Shown here: positions 24,357 through 33,657 of the stretch, in pieces
How the letters are laid out: each line of letters starts with the position of its first letter
How positions within the stretch are numbered: the stretch's first letter is position 1
Source of the DNA: Cristatella mucedo
Lineage: Eukaryota; Bryozoa; Phylactolaemata; Cristatellidae
DNA length: 64,000 nt
Direction: 5' to 3'
NCBI GenBank assembly: GCA_009760855.2
Contig: WPIO01000001.1
Location: 19,929,501 to 19,993,500 of the forward strand
Translations under genes and position numbers: made by a program
Notes under the pieces: model-generated
What the model saw: the letters and a program-made list of their open reading frames with translations, nothing else
The model's database searches: none
What the model was told of the DNA's origin: nothing

Positions 24357-24514
24357 CAGCGGTTCTCAACCTGTGGGTCGCGACCCCCCTTTGGGGTTTA
24401 AACGACCCTTTTCGCGGGGGTCACCTAAGACCATCGAAAAACACGCTTTTCCACATTTTGCACGCAATAATTTCATTGTTGGGGATGCGGCATTTGGAAG
24501 GTTGAGAATCACTG
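24357..24514. mobile_element. SPIN-like non-autonomous hAT element 1 (158 bp)
   Basis: One end reads CAGCGGTTCTCAACCTGTGG and continues GTCGCGACCCC...AAGACCATCGAAAAACAC. The other end reads GGAAGGTTGAGAATCACTG. These are the two ends of the SPIN (SPace INvaders) hAT family as I know it. Flanks CTGTAGAC (24349-24356) and CTATAGGC (24515-24522) agree at 6 of 8 bases and centre on TA, as expected for Buster-type hAT target duplications. At 158 bp it has no transposase. Orientation is arbitrary. Confidence 0.85.
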
Positions 24515-24522
24515 CTATAGGC

Positions 24523-25035
24523 GATAGTATAGACTCTAGCATGTGAGTCGAATAAGATGTTTATTACGCCAATGCACGAATAAAGATCCGACCTCCGAAG
24601 ATCTTCATAGTCGGTAAAACTTGGCCGCTGCTGTATAGTGTGTATTTTAAAAATTACTGTCGCGCTACGAATAATTTCAGATTCAACATTCGGAATGACC
24701 GATTATCGTGCTATCAGTGAGGTCATGCAATGTATTTAAATTTTAAATACAGTCTGCTAAGAGTCTGATTATGAAAACCATGACATTTCCTTTGTTAAGA
24801 GCGAGGAATGTTTAAATACACCCATCGCCATCTATAAATCAGCCAAATGCAAAATGGAACCCACTTATCCGTGGTTGTAAGATTTTGTGTACACGGTTTA
24901 GGGTTTCTTTCTCAAACTGTGTGACGAGAAATCAACTTACTAGCTATAGGCAAACCAAGTATTACTCTGAAATTGAAAGGTTAGTGCCCAAAATTGGCTC
25001 TGCCCGAATATCTGCTGTTGCCGCCGGACGAAGTT
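24523..25035. other. No feature recognised
   Basis: AT-rich sequence between the hAT element and a LINE-B copy. Confidence 0.35.
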
Positions 25036-25039
25036 TGTC

Positions 25040-25940
25040 TTTTTTTCCAAAGTGACCCTTCGCTTAATAATCACTTCATCTCCACACTCAAATCTGCCTA
25101 TTTTTAGCTATGTAGTAACATGTCTAAAACTAAGGCTTGCTTAGATAGGGGCAGTACACCTACATGGGTCCATGAATTCGTAACATCCCGCTCGACTTGT
25201 TTGTGTAACTAACTACTAGCTGGTACTACAACCGGCGTGTACAACTAGGCGCTTACAGTGAGCGCAGCAGCCTGCAGCTAGGGTATGTCTGTCGCGAGCA
25301 ATCGTCGCAGTTACCACAACACTCACCTTCTCATCGACCTTCGCCTGTTTTCAATCGAAAAGCGTATCGACTTCATGGTTCTGTCACTCACTTTTGGGCG
25401 CCTTCATTCTCTGGCTGTAGCTTACCGATCAAAGGCGATGATCAGTGATCAGGCAGTGATCGGGCCTAGGCGTCGTACCGCTCACTTTTCGGAATCAAAT
25501 TGTATAGCTACATTTCGTACGAGTATAAAATCCTTTGAAGACCCTGCCTGTAGTTCCATTTAGCTCCTTATTTCCCCAGAGTCTTGAACTTACCCCCCCC
25601 CCCCCCCCGCTGATGTCACGACATTCCCTGACCCGACTACATTTAAAAAGAAGCTTAAAGTTCACATTTGTATCACGGTTTCTTAGTGAGTCATGTGATT
25701 CGTCCTCTGCATACTCCTCTGCTATTGTGCGCTGATACTAAGCATGCTACTAATAACCGTATCGTACATGTCGCCGCTGTGCATGTTACCTCTAGCCACA
25801 TTATGCTTGTTGAAATCTTGCATGTTACCACTTATAAGTTGATGTCACGTTTCCTTTACAGCTTACGCAGAGCGCCTAGAATGAGATTACGTTCTCTGAG
25901 GGTGCTATAAAAATCTATTATTATTAACATTATAATTAAT
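25040..25940 (+). mobile_element. LINE-B copy with poly-C interruption
   Basis: The copy can be followed from the region matching the DHISS..K.AYF block (25060-25110). Codons at 25285-25563 (FSIEKRIDFMVLSLTFGRLH, FSESNCIATFRTSIKSFEDP) lead to the 3' hairpin (GAGCGCCTAGAATGAGATTA..TTCTCTGAGGGTGC) and an ATT tail. A run of 16 C (25593-25608) interrupts the coding region. Frames are broken. Confidence 0.85.
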
Positions 25941-25947
25941 TAATCCT

Positions 25948-26113
25948 AGCTGATTAAACAGCCTCTTTTTGGATAGCGACAGAAGAGCCTTTACGGCTAT
26001 CACCACCGCTTGCAGCGGCGATAAAGGATCGCCCACCGCAGGAATCGAACCCACGATCTCGGGACCGAGGCCGTGAAAGCAACCGCCTTACATAGTGTGC
26101 CATCACGGCTCTT
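25948..26113 (-). mobile_element. SINE2 copy (well preserved)
   Basis: On the minus strand it reads GAGCCGTGATGGC..., then GGTTGCTTTCACGGCC, a T-arm-like GATCGTGGGTTCGATTCCTG containing a good B box (GGTTCGATTCC), then GGGCGATCCTTTAT and an end matching AAAGAGGCTGTTTAATCAGCT. It lies immediately beyond the tail of the LINE-B copy. Confidence 0.85.
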
Positions 26114-26956
26114 TATCAGGGTTTAGTGGTTAGATCGTATGTTTTTACTTTGAGTATGATTAGGCTTATAAGGTGAAGTGCTTAGGTTTTAGGGAGAAAC
26201 CCTAAGCAGAGAGAATATCTGCTGTAAATGTCTGAAGGGTCTTTACTTCTTCATTATAGCTGTGTAGAGTTACAGGTGGAGATCCAATAAGTCCTTGAGA
26301 CAGGTTAACTCGTGTGCAGTTTCTTAAAAATTCGTACTCAGCAACCGGCTCAACCGCACACTGATATAATATGAGGAGGGCAGACTTGTGCATCTCACAA
26401 ATTATAAATCTATTGCATTTTATGTCTTAGCCGTTAACATTTTTCATGCACCTGCAGACCTATAGCACCATAAGACAAGATATATTTGATAATCTAGCAG
26501 CCTTCCATGCAGAGGGATTGATTTATCACCCGTGACCGAGAGTAGGACGAATAACAGCAAGAAGAGTTATCAATGTAAGCGAGCCTGCACAAACAAGTTG
26601 GCTGCACAGCCACATGAGCTGCCGACTTGAGATACCTTGCTGGCTGCTAGTCCACTAATGAATCAGGCTGGTAAGAGCATAAGTTTACATGCTCAAACTT
26701 ACAGAGCTGACGAGTCTCGAGCTAACCCGCCCTCGTAGCTGGCTTATGTCCTGCGACCGGCTCCATGACTTTACTGACCGCAGCATCGAAGCTCCAAACT
26801 CTAACAGGAGCGTGTATTCTCAATTTGAAACATTCCGAAGGACAAAGTACTAGCTATAGCAATCGCAGCTCAAAGTGTAGCCTGCTGGAGCCGCCGCCGA
26901 CGCGCCAGTTTGCCATATGAAGTCGCATCGGCTGCGATCACTTCGATTGAGTTCTT
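26114..26956. other. 3' flank of tetraspanin gene 1; LINE-A remnant
   Basis: No gene is recognised. Bases 26262-26288 (TGTAGAGTTACAGGTGGAGA) match 22 of 27 positions of the LINE-A 3' terminus and are probably an old remnant. No AATAAA was seen within about 300 bp downstream of the gene 1 stop, so the poly(A) site is not located. Confidence 0.35.
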
Positions 26957-27235
26957 TCAGTCAATGGAGCAGCAGAGACCTATGGCAGCTATCAAGACGA
27001 TTAATTCGAGCACTGCGATGCCAACGCCTACACCGATGAATACTACTCCAGCATATTGCAGCGAGTCAATTACTCGAGGCTTACAGCCAGGAAAAATGGT
27101 GCCCGCCGTGACATTCGAGCTCTTGGCGGCCGCATTGCAGGAAGCGTACGCTGTCGAGTTCGAGCAGCAAGGACGTGGAAGCTGCTGTACGGTAAGGTTG
27201 AAGTCCGCGTAGCCTGTCCAGCCACAGCAACTCAA
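26957..27235 (-). CDS. Tetraspanin gene 1, exon 2 (large loop cysteines and TM4)
   Basis: This terminal coding exon gives residues 155-246 of the predicted protein. It begins L-S-C-C-G-W and carries the six loop cysteines expected for the family: CCG, PRPCC, a single Cys (ASC) and PGC. Sequons are NLT, NST and NVT. TM4 follows (FIGVGVGIAVLELIVLIAAI), then a short tail LCCSID, whose two cysteines could be palmitoylated, and TGA. The acceptor CCTTTGACCTGTTGCAG precedes the first codon in phase 0. Joined to exon 1 it gives LLMTE-LSCCG, matching the family pattern L-x-x-x-L-x-CCG. Tetraspanins are four-pass membrane scaffold proteins. An alternative in-frame acceptor further upstream (near 27305) is possible but would make the loop unusually long. 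Confidence 0.88.
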   Translation of the reverse strand: MSCCGWTGYADFNLTVQQLPRPCCSNSTAYASCNAAAKSSNVTAGTIFPGCKPRVIDSLQYAGVVFIGVGVGIAVLELIVLIAAIGLCCSID

Positions 27236-28009
27236 CTGCAACAGGTCAAAGGCTGCCCGTGCCCATAATGCATTGAGGAGTCTTACATTCGCTGACAGCA
27301 ACAACTTTGATACAGTAGACACTCCGTTGTGATTTCCTTATTATGCCTGCTAGAAATTCTTTGCATTTAAGGAGCGTTGTCTCTGGTTAGAAATAGCCAT
27401 GGATTGCAATAAATCATCATTGTCCGTGCAATGGTGTGGGTAGGTGCATCACTCAAAGCAGCTGAATAGAATGCACTGCACATTATTAGCACTCAGGAAG
27501 TTTTAACAAACTGCAGTTCATCCGAACGGCCTGGACAGGTGTTCATACATTAGTAGTACTTCGGGCCAAGTATCGATATTCCGAGCATGGAAGTGTGATA
27601 AAATAATGCAGACGATGCTGAGTGCTACGTCTGATGGATACAGAAAACTAAGGCTGGAGAGTATTGGTAGTGAATTAAAAACTATGGCACTAAAAACTCC
27701 ATAAGAAATATCTCTAAACAAGTTTTGCACGAGTAAAATCTTTAAAGATCATTGAGGTTGCATTTTGAAATGCTTGCTGAAATCACAAGACTGCCTACCT
27801 GACTCTGAACCATAAGGGTCAGCAAAAACAGCACAAGGTCTGTGTATTGACGAAGGACTCGAGTTTATAAAAAAAATAAGGAGTTTCACCGAACAGTCTG
27901 CTAAGCTTATGAAAATGCTCAGCAAGCGATCTGCGAGAAGTATTCGAACCTGGATGATGCCGAAAATCGTCTACACGAATCTTTTTGAGACTATTACTCA
28001 TCATTCAAT

Positions 28010-28084
28010 TCGGTCTCCCTTTGCAGCAAATGTAAAGCGCCTAGAAAGAGATTGAGTTCTCCGAGGGTGCTTTATCAAGTGAAC

Positions 28085-28118
<34 letters not shown>

Positions 28119-28122
28119 TGGA
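28010..28122 (+). mobile_element. LINE-B 3' tail with long (ATT)n
   Basis: TGCAGCAAATGTAAAGCGCC is followed by the AGAGATTGAGTTCTCC hairpin core, GGGTGCTTTATCAAGTG and twelve or so ATT units. It lies in the intron of gene 1, antisense to it. Confidence 0.85.
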
Positions 28123-29269
28123 GATGCAGTGAAAGCGCTGTGCTAATGTCAGCTAATACAAGCCATTTTCACGCATACACAAGGCCGAATCAACTTTTTT
28201 TGCGAGATTACACTAGAGTTACCCACTTAGATAGCAAGAGAAATGGTAAATGGAGCTGCTCCTGCTCAAAGCTTATTGTAGGGTCTAATTGTATCGTAGC
28301 TAAGTGTTTTTACTGCATAGTTGGCTGCTTAATCAAATGTCATAATTAGCCAAGCCTTTCTTCATTTTTAAAGAATATTGGCAATACAGGACTTAAATTT
28401 CCCGCCGATATACTGTCGCATTACAATAATGTATTTAAACAGGACTCAAGAAAAAATCTCTGAACACTATTTCCACGAACATCACGATTACGAATGGAAA
28501 TCTTATCGGCAGATTATCAACAGTACAATGGACAAATTCAGAAAACATAAGCACATTACTGATAGATTCAAATGTTTGAAGCCATACCGAGTACGATTAC
28601 TGTAAGCAAACGCACTAAAACGACACGTCACATAGTGTAAGTAAACGATATCAGATAGAAGCAAGTTTTGGCTTTCACTAGAAGTTTCGTTTAATCGGGA
28701 GCCTACGTGGTGGCAGTCGATTACAAATTCCGGATTTTCGGTACATAGAAACTGAGGGCATGATCTATCAACGCTCTTTGATTAATAGGACCTGAACAAG
28801 TGGAATCAGATGAGCAGGTGGTGTGAGGGGTGAAACTAGGATTAAGTAGCTTCTCTAGAGAATTAGTAAACATACAAGTGAACTAAAAACTCGATTCTCT
28901 TATAATGGAAAGCTCGCGAAGGTCTATGACAGCAGGCACAATGCAGTCGTTTCGACTAGTGGGAATGACTGATCAAGCTTATGAAGTTCGAATTTTTCAT
29001 GAATTAGCAAACCACTTCCTAGCGAGAAAACTGGGTCTACCTAAGCCTAAACCTACCTAAACCTAAGCTGGCAGCCTTGTTTGTGAGCGGGTTTAGTTCC
29101 CAAGTCCGTCAGGGAAGGCAGATGTGATTGAATGGGCTCTAGCTTCAAAGCTTCCTTCCCTACTCTTCCCTCGTGGTATGTGTCGAATGGAAGCAGAGAT
29201 TGACAGCCTTTGGCCGCCTTCCCGTACTGTAATGTAGCCAACACCCGGCCTCTCACAAAGTCAGAGGGA

Positions 29270-29560
29270 GGGGTTGGGTTGTTCGATGTTCAGCCTGTAT
29301 TCCATGTCCATTAATAGAATGCGGCCGTCACCTCAGGGAATATCCGGCTTGCATGCGTCACATCTAAGGCCTACCCCAAACCTCTATAAAAGGCTGTCTC
29401 GAACATCACTTTAGTGCTCTTTGCCCATTTATCTTACTTACTCAGAGCTGCAGCTACTTCTCTGGATGTTTTATAGACTTGTGGTACACGTACGAGTTAT
29501 GCTGGTTTGCTGCTCGGCAGTTTCAGGGCATGCTGGTTTGCTACTCATGAGTTAACCACA
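29270..29560 (+). promoter_or_regulatory. Candidate core promoter / LTR-like block in intron
   Basis: CTATAAAAGG (TATA-type box, 29384-29393) is followed about 20 bp later by ATCACTT, which could hold an initiator. A near-exact 30-bp-period duplication follows (ATGCTGGTTTGCTGCTC at about 29499 and ATGCTGGTTTGCTACTC at about 29529). It could be a solo LTR or a promoter of an unrelated transcript. The call rests on motif shape only. Confidence 0.25.
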
Positions 29561-29676
29561 AGACCAGAGGTCATTTAAAAAATAGGTCATCTGAACCGTC
29601 CATCCTTGGATCGGAATGAGCACACGCTCTAAGCGCTCCACTTTGCTGGGACCCGAGACCTGAACGAGCTGCTTAC

Positions 29677-30138
29677 CTCAGTCATAAGTAGGTCGCTGAT
29701 CAAGCTCGAGTTGTTCGGGTAATTGTTCCTAGTGTCATTCGTTATGGCAGTGTCAACGGCTGCCGAGAAATCCTTGAACTTGACGTAGGCATATATTCCG
29801 CCACCGAGTTCACCAGCGATGGTGACGACTATTAATGCTGTGTAGAGGCTCAGCAGGCATTTGCTTTCCCGAATAGCGCCGCAGCAGCCACAGAAGCCGA
29901 CGACGAAGACAAATGCACCGAAAGCAATGAAGATGGCCCAAGCTGTCTGCAGTGCCACAGCGAGCCCTAGGGCATCGGCTACCGTGCTACTTGGGTTGTA
30001 CCTGAAGTACCGATCGATAGTCTTGTCGAATCGCAACCACAAACCGACGGCGAGAATAACTCCGCCGGCGAGGAAGAAAAGTGTGTTCAAGATGAACAGG
30101 AAATACTTGGCACACTTGGCTCCGCAGCTCTTGCCCAT
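29677..30138 (-). CDS. Tetraspanin gene 1, exon 1 (N-terminus to start of large loop)
   Basis: Encodes residues 1-154, beginning MGKSCGAKCAKYFLFILN. The juxtamembrane cysteines C5 and C9 are typical acylation sites. TM1 is about residues 12-34 (ending GLWLRF). TM2 is about 62-86 and ends in the family hallmark FCGCCGAIRESKCLL. TM3 is about 95-117 and contains the intramembrane Glu (E110). The start of the large extracellular loop follows, with sequons NDT (134) and NSS (143). The exon ends LLMTE|GTAAGC in phase 0. With exon 2 the protein is 246 aa, normal for a tetraspanin. The start codon has upstream non-coding sequence and no better alternative. The specific subfamily is not assigned. Confidence 0.92.
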
Positions 30139-30199
30139 CTCGTCAGAGCCGACGAACGTTCAGCAATGGACGACTGCACGAGCACCGCCTTCGCTCCGG

Positions 30200-30232
30200 G
30201 AATGATTGACTGACACATTTGCAGGTATTTAA
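30200..30232 (-). promoter_or_regulatory. Candidate TATA/initiator pair of tetraspanin gene 1
   Basis: On the minus strand TTAAATA (30232-30226) lies about 29 bp before the A of TCATTC (30205-30200), an initiator-like motif. It is about 65 bp upstream of the ATG at 30138. Spacing fits a TATA-Inr promoter, but both motifs are weak. Confidence 0.3.
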
Positions 30233-30620
30233 GTGGCTCCACCAACGTCCGCAGGACTGTTGGGGAGGGGCTACTGAGCCGGTGACTAAGGGTCACGCTG
30301 GGTCGGCGTCACGCTGCAGTGCACCGAGCTGGGCTCAGGCAGCCGCCGGCGAGTTTCGTGACGTTCGTGGCCCCCCTAGCTATCCCTTACATCCTGGTTG
30401 CTTTGACTCTAGGGAGGAGCGAATCGGGCCGGCGTCTGCAGCATCCACACGGATCACGTGTCGAGCGGCCTCAGCTGATGCTAACCCCGATTTTGAGCGC
30501 ACTCGTAGTGCCCAGGAAAGGTCATTGCCTAGACTCTCCACAATGAGGCTGGGAGCGATCGCGAGCTCCGAGAGTGCCGCTTGTCTAATATTAATATTCG
30601 TGAGCCTCTACCGACTAGGT

Positions 30621-30740
30621 CAGTGGTTCTCAACCTGTGGGTAGCGAACCCTTTGCAAAGAATAATTTTACGGTTGGGGCTCGCCACGCATGAGGAACAG
30701 TATTAAAGGGTCGTGGCATTAGGAAGGTTGAGAACGACTT
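30621..30740. mobile_element. SPIN-like non-autonomous hAT element 2 (120 bp)
   Basis: The ends read CAGTGGTTCTCAACCTGTGG and GGAAGGTTGAGAACGACTT. The interior on the minus strand (CCTAATGCCACGACCC, TTTAATACTGTTCCTCATG, CCCCAACCGTAAAATTATT) is very close to the SPIN left end as I recall it. The 8-bp flanks GACTAGGT (30613-30620) and CACTAGGT (30741-30748) match at 7 of 8 and centre on TA. It lies about 0.5 kb upstream of tetraspanin gene 1 and has no coding capacity. Confidence 0.92.
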
Positions 30741-31080
30741 CACTAGGTGCTGTACACTAGGTCAGCCTAAGGTCAGGGGTAATTGACAGTTGCTGGGTTA
30801 TTATCGTAGGAGCCTCGACGCGTTACGAGTTACGAGTTACAACCGTAGCTGTAAGGATGCTGTAAGCTGCTGTTAGGAATCCACTGTGGCAGCTTCCAAG
30901 GAATCCTTTGCAGCAAGCATAGCGAATGCAACGACGCTAGACCTCGAGGACGTACGATAAAAACAGGTGGAGCAGGCGCCTGGAAGCAGGGCTTGCGAGC
31001 AGATGACATTGCTACACTGACACGTGCAGGCACGCCCACGTATGCAGAGCGCGGCCGGCAGCAAAATAGAGCGCCCTTAA

Positions 31081-31123
31081 ATTGATACGGAAGTCCATGC
31101 AATTCGTGGACTTCCGTATCAAT
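31081..31123. repeat. Perfect short inverted repeat (17-bp arms, 9-nt loop)
   Basis: ATTGATACGGAAGTCCA and its exact reverse complement TGGACTTCCGTATCAAT flank the loop TGCAATTCG. It is not part of any repeat family identified in this window. Confidence 0.9.
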
Positions 31124-32521
31124 CTGTAGCTAAAGAGAAGCGCGTGTATGAAGCACCACCGCAATACCGTAAAGCTCCTTAATTTCAAGCCTAAAGGGCA
31201 ACTGACCGTCTTTACAGAATTCCTTTGTATATGGTTTAGACCACGGGTTACGACATATCTGAGTCCTAGCGCTTATACAAATAGGAACCGCTAATAACAT
31301 CAAGCAATATCATAACCTGACCGGTTTGTCATGCACACGTTTCGTAATTAGGTCAATGGGTAAAGATGCTCGCTATTAATTTTCCCTTACCGAGACGACG
31401 GAATGCTTGGGGTGGGATGGGGGAGTCCAAATCGGTGGAACATTCAACTAAAAACTGGCCTTGTTCTGTCACAGGGAGATTCAAAGACACTGTGATCAAA
31501 TTTTGAGGACGGTAGGATTTTTCTTAAAATTAAAAGTAGCATCAAGTTTTAAATATATATGTTTATTTTTATTAATTTATTAATCAATACGGGCGTTGCA
31601 TGGCTGCAGTTGTGGCACATACAGCACCCCTTCGCGATAGCCGTGCTTGCCACGGTGGGTATCCATGCCCTAGATGAGCCGTATCTATGGGACTCCAGGT
31701 TAGCATCCTGCGATTTGCAACAAATACCTTATATGAAAGTTTTAGTTTAAGCCATTGGATATTGCGCAGTAAAAGAATATCGAATAGCAACATAGAACAT
31801 TGAATAGTAATAGAACAATAGAACAATAGAACATTGATTAGCATATTCGATTAAATAGTCACCTATAGGTTGTTCATACCCAAAACATGCGTTTTGCCAC
31901 GTATGGAAAATGTATCGAGATAAGAGCTGGAAAGGAATCCGTGAAGGCGTCTGCTAAGATGTGTGGGAAATGTAAAGCATCCTTCAGCCTGCCTGCTGCG
32001 GATCAGGGCAAGATACGGCCGAGTGTTTAAACTGCAAGAGAACTCTTAAAAGTAAGATGAACTATGCGCTGGCTAGATGGAATTTCTTGCACAGCATTAA
32101 GAAATATGTGAAATTTTATTTTGAATGTATGTAGCTCTGATATTTTTAGAGGACTGTCATCTGTAGAAAATAGCCGCGAAGTTTGCTATCAGGAGAGTTT
32201 GGAAGGAAGTGACTGAACATTCAAGCAACTGCTACTTCTTCTTGGTGAGACCCTTCAAAATGTCCAAGTATTCTGGGCACTGCCGCTATAATGCATCTTC
32301 GCAGTCTCGCTTCCATCGCTTCAGTGGCACACCGCTCTGAGCTCTCCTTCAGCTCTCTTCCAGAGGGGCAGCAGCCGTCTTCAGTCGAGATCAGCAAGTC
32401 AAACAGCTAGGAATATAGTGCAGATCGAGATTTTAATTTCAGAGATGCAGCTGCTGAGAATAAAAACCATGCTTTCTCAGCCAGAATGAACTCGAATATC
32501 TGATCAGAGATTTGAGTTCAT

Positions 32522-32564
32522 TCAGGACTGATTTGGTGAGTTTGTCTCAATAAATCAGTCCTGA
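32522..32564. repeat. Short inverted repeat (13-bp arms, 17-nt loop)
   Basis: TCAGGACTGATTT pairs perfectly with AAATCAGTCCTGA. Function unknown. Confidence 0.8.
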
Positions 32565-32842
32565 GCGTCTGACAGCTACGCTCAAGGATTCGAACTTGCT
32601 AGATGAAAGAGTGAAGACACCAGATAAGAGAAATCGTCGCAGACTTCTTTTGCAACTTCCTCATTTGGCAAGATGTGATATGCTTCTGCAACATTGTTGC
32701 TCGTCTATTCGATGTTGTAGGATTCAGCAGTAACCATTCAATGGTTCCTATTCATTGACAGCTTACCCATGAGCCTCAAAGCTTTTCTGCTTCCTAACAT
32801 ACAGACGCACCCGTTTCCCTCTACGGTTAACGTTTCATATCT

Positions 32843-32987
32843 CTGCCAAGCTGGGTTGGTCCAGTGGTTAAGGTGCTCTCCCCGACTAAGGTCTGGCTGA
32901 GGTCGTGGGCTAGAGCCCAGAGGCATATGTGAAGCGCCTGGATAGAGATTTAGTTCTCTCGGGGCGCTATACAAATGAATTATTTTT
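32843..32987 (+). mobile_element. SINE1 copy, first of a head-to-tail pair
   Basis: It starts CTGCCAAGCTGGGTTGG, with the A-box region CCAGTGGTTAAGGTGCTC and B-box region GTCGTGGGCTAGAGCCC. The LINE-B-like tail is AAGCGCC..AGAGATTTAGTTCTCT..GGGGCGCT followed by ATACAAATGAATTA. The second copy follows at once. Confidence 0.92.
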
Positions 32988-33153
32988 CTGCCGAGCTGGT
33001 TTGGTCTAGCGGTTAAGGTGCTCGCCCCGACCAAGGTCTGACTGAGGTCGTGGGCTCGAGCCCCGAGGTATATATGAAGCGCCTGAATAGAGATTAAGTT
33101 CTCTTGGGGCGCTATATAAATGAATTATATTATTGTATAAATGAATTACATTA
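32988..33153 (+). mobile_element. SINE1 copy, second of a head-to-tail pair
   Basis: The best-preserved SINE1: CTGCCGAGCTGGTTTGGTC, then TAGCGGTTAAGGTGCTCGCC, B box in GTCGTGGGCTCGAGCCCC, and tail AAGCGCCTGAATAGAGATTA..TCTCTTGGGGCGCTATATAA. Two partial ATGAATTA-containing tail units follow. Its start is 145 bp after that of the preceding copy. Confidence 0.93.
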
Positions 33154-33417
33154 TCTCAGAGAGGTTAATAACAGTTTCCAGATGTTGCTGGGTGCCTTTA
33201 AGTATGGTTACTATGGCCGGATGTTTATAGGAGACTTTAGAATGTATCATTCATGGCGGGCGTGTAAGGCAGTTTCTTGAAGTTTCATTGTTTTCTCTGC
33301 TTACGGGACATAGTGGCTGCTAATATACAGTATTAAAAAGGAGTTGGGTGTGCTGGATCGAGTTATCTGTAGGGAAGAACAAAGGAAGTGAGTGCCCTGG
33401 CAGACATTTAGTAGGTA

Positions 33418-33655
33418 ATGATGGCACCATTGCATACCAAGTTCTACCTCATCAAGCAATTTGCCTCTGCTCTAGACACTGAGTCAACAGCTTTCAGGTA
33501 TTCATACGACGCCGCTCCACAACTGTCTGAAGCTAAGGCCAAAGTTGGTGCCGCCGTTGGACTAAAAATAAAACAGGCCTTAGAGTGTGGTGAATTTGCA
33601 ACGAAGTTGAACAGGCAGGAGGAAGTGGCTTGAAACAGATTCTCAGCAGTTGCTC
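33418..33655 (+). pseudogene. Fragment of a transposon-associated domain (APLHTK..LIKQF type), interrupted
   Basis: A 71-codon frame begins MMAPLHTKFYLIKQFASALD and includes QLSEAKAKVGAAVGLKIKQ and ATKLNRQEEVA. This resembles a domain found in many uncharacterised, probably transposon-derived invertebrate proteins (PPLHIKLG-type start, L-S-E-A-K..G-I-F-V-G-P-Q-I middle, W-x-S-F end). I recall it only as a pattern. After EEVA a TGA stands where relatives usually have Trp, and N-R-F-S-A-V-A follows in the same frame. The sequence is then cut off by LINE-A copy 6. It is best read as a dead fragment. Confidence 0.4.
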
Positions 33656-33657
33656 AT

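Larger units (their letters stand above)
27236..29676 (-). other. Intron of tetraspanin gene 1
   Basis: About 2.4 kb, bounded by GAG|GTAAGC at the 5' end and TTGCAG|TTG at the 3' end on the minus strand. It holds an opposite-strand LINE-B tail and a TATA-bearing block at 29270-29560. No extra exon with a tetraspanin-like motif was seen. Confidence 0.75.
30749..32842. other. No gene recognised; two short hairpins
   Basis: Upstream region of tetraspanin gene 1 and beyond, with no recognised gene. It holds a perfect 17-bp-stem hairpin (31081-31123) and a 13-bp-stem hairpin (32522-32564). Around 31795-31835 there are short tandem variants of TAGAACA. Confidence 0.35.

Noticed and set aside
26957..27322. 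Starting tetraspanin gene 1 exon 2 at the upstream end of the open frame (VSTVSKLLL..)
   Set aside because: The acceptor at 27235/27236 has a better pyrimidine tract. It matches the exon start of gene 2 and gives the correct L-x-x-x-L-x-CCG spacing.
32988..33065. Possible tRNA gene in the SINE1 head
   Set aside because: It recurs six times with the same LINE-like tail and lacks a clear acceptor stem.
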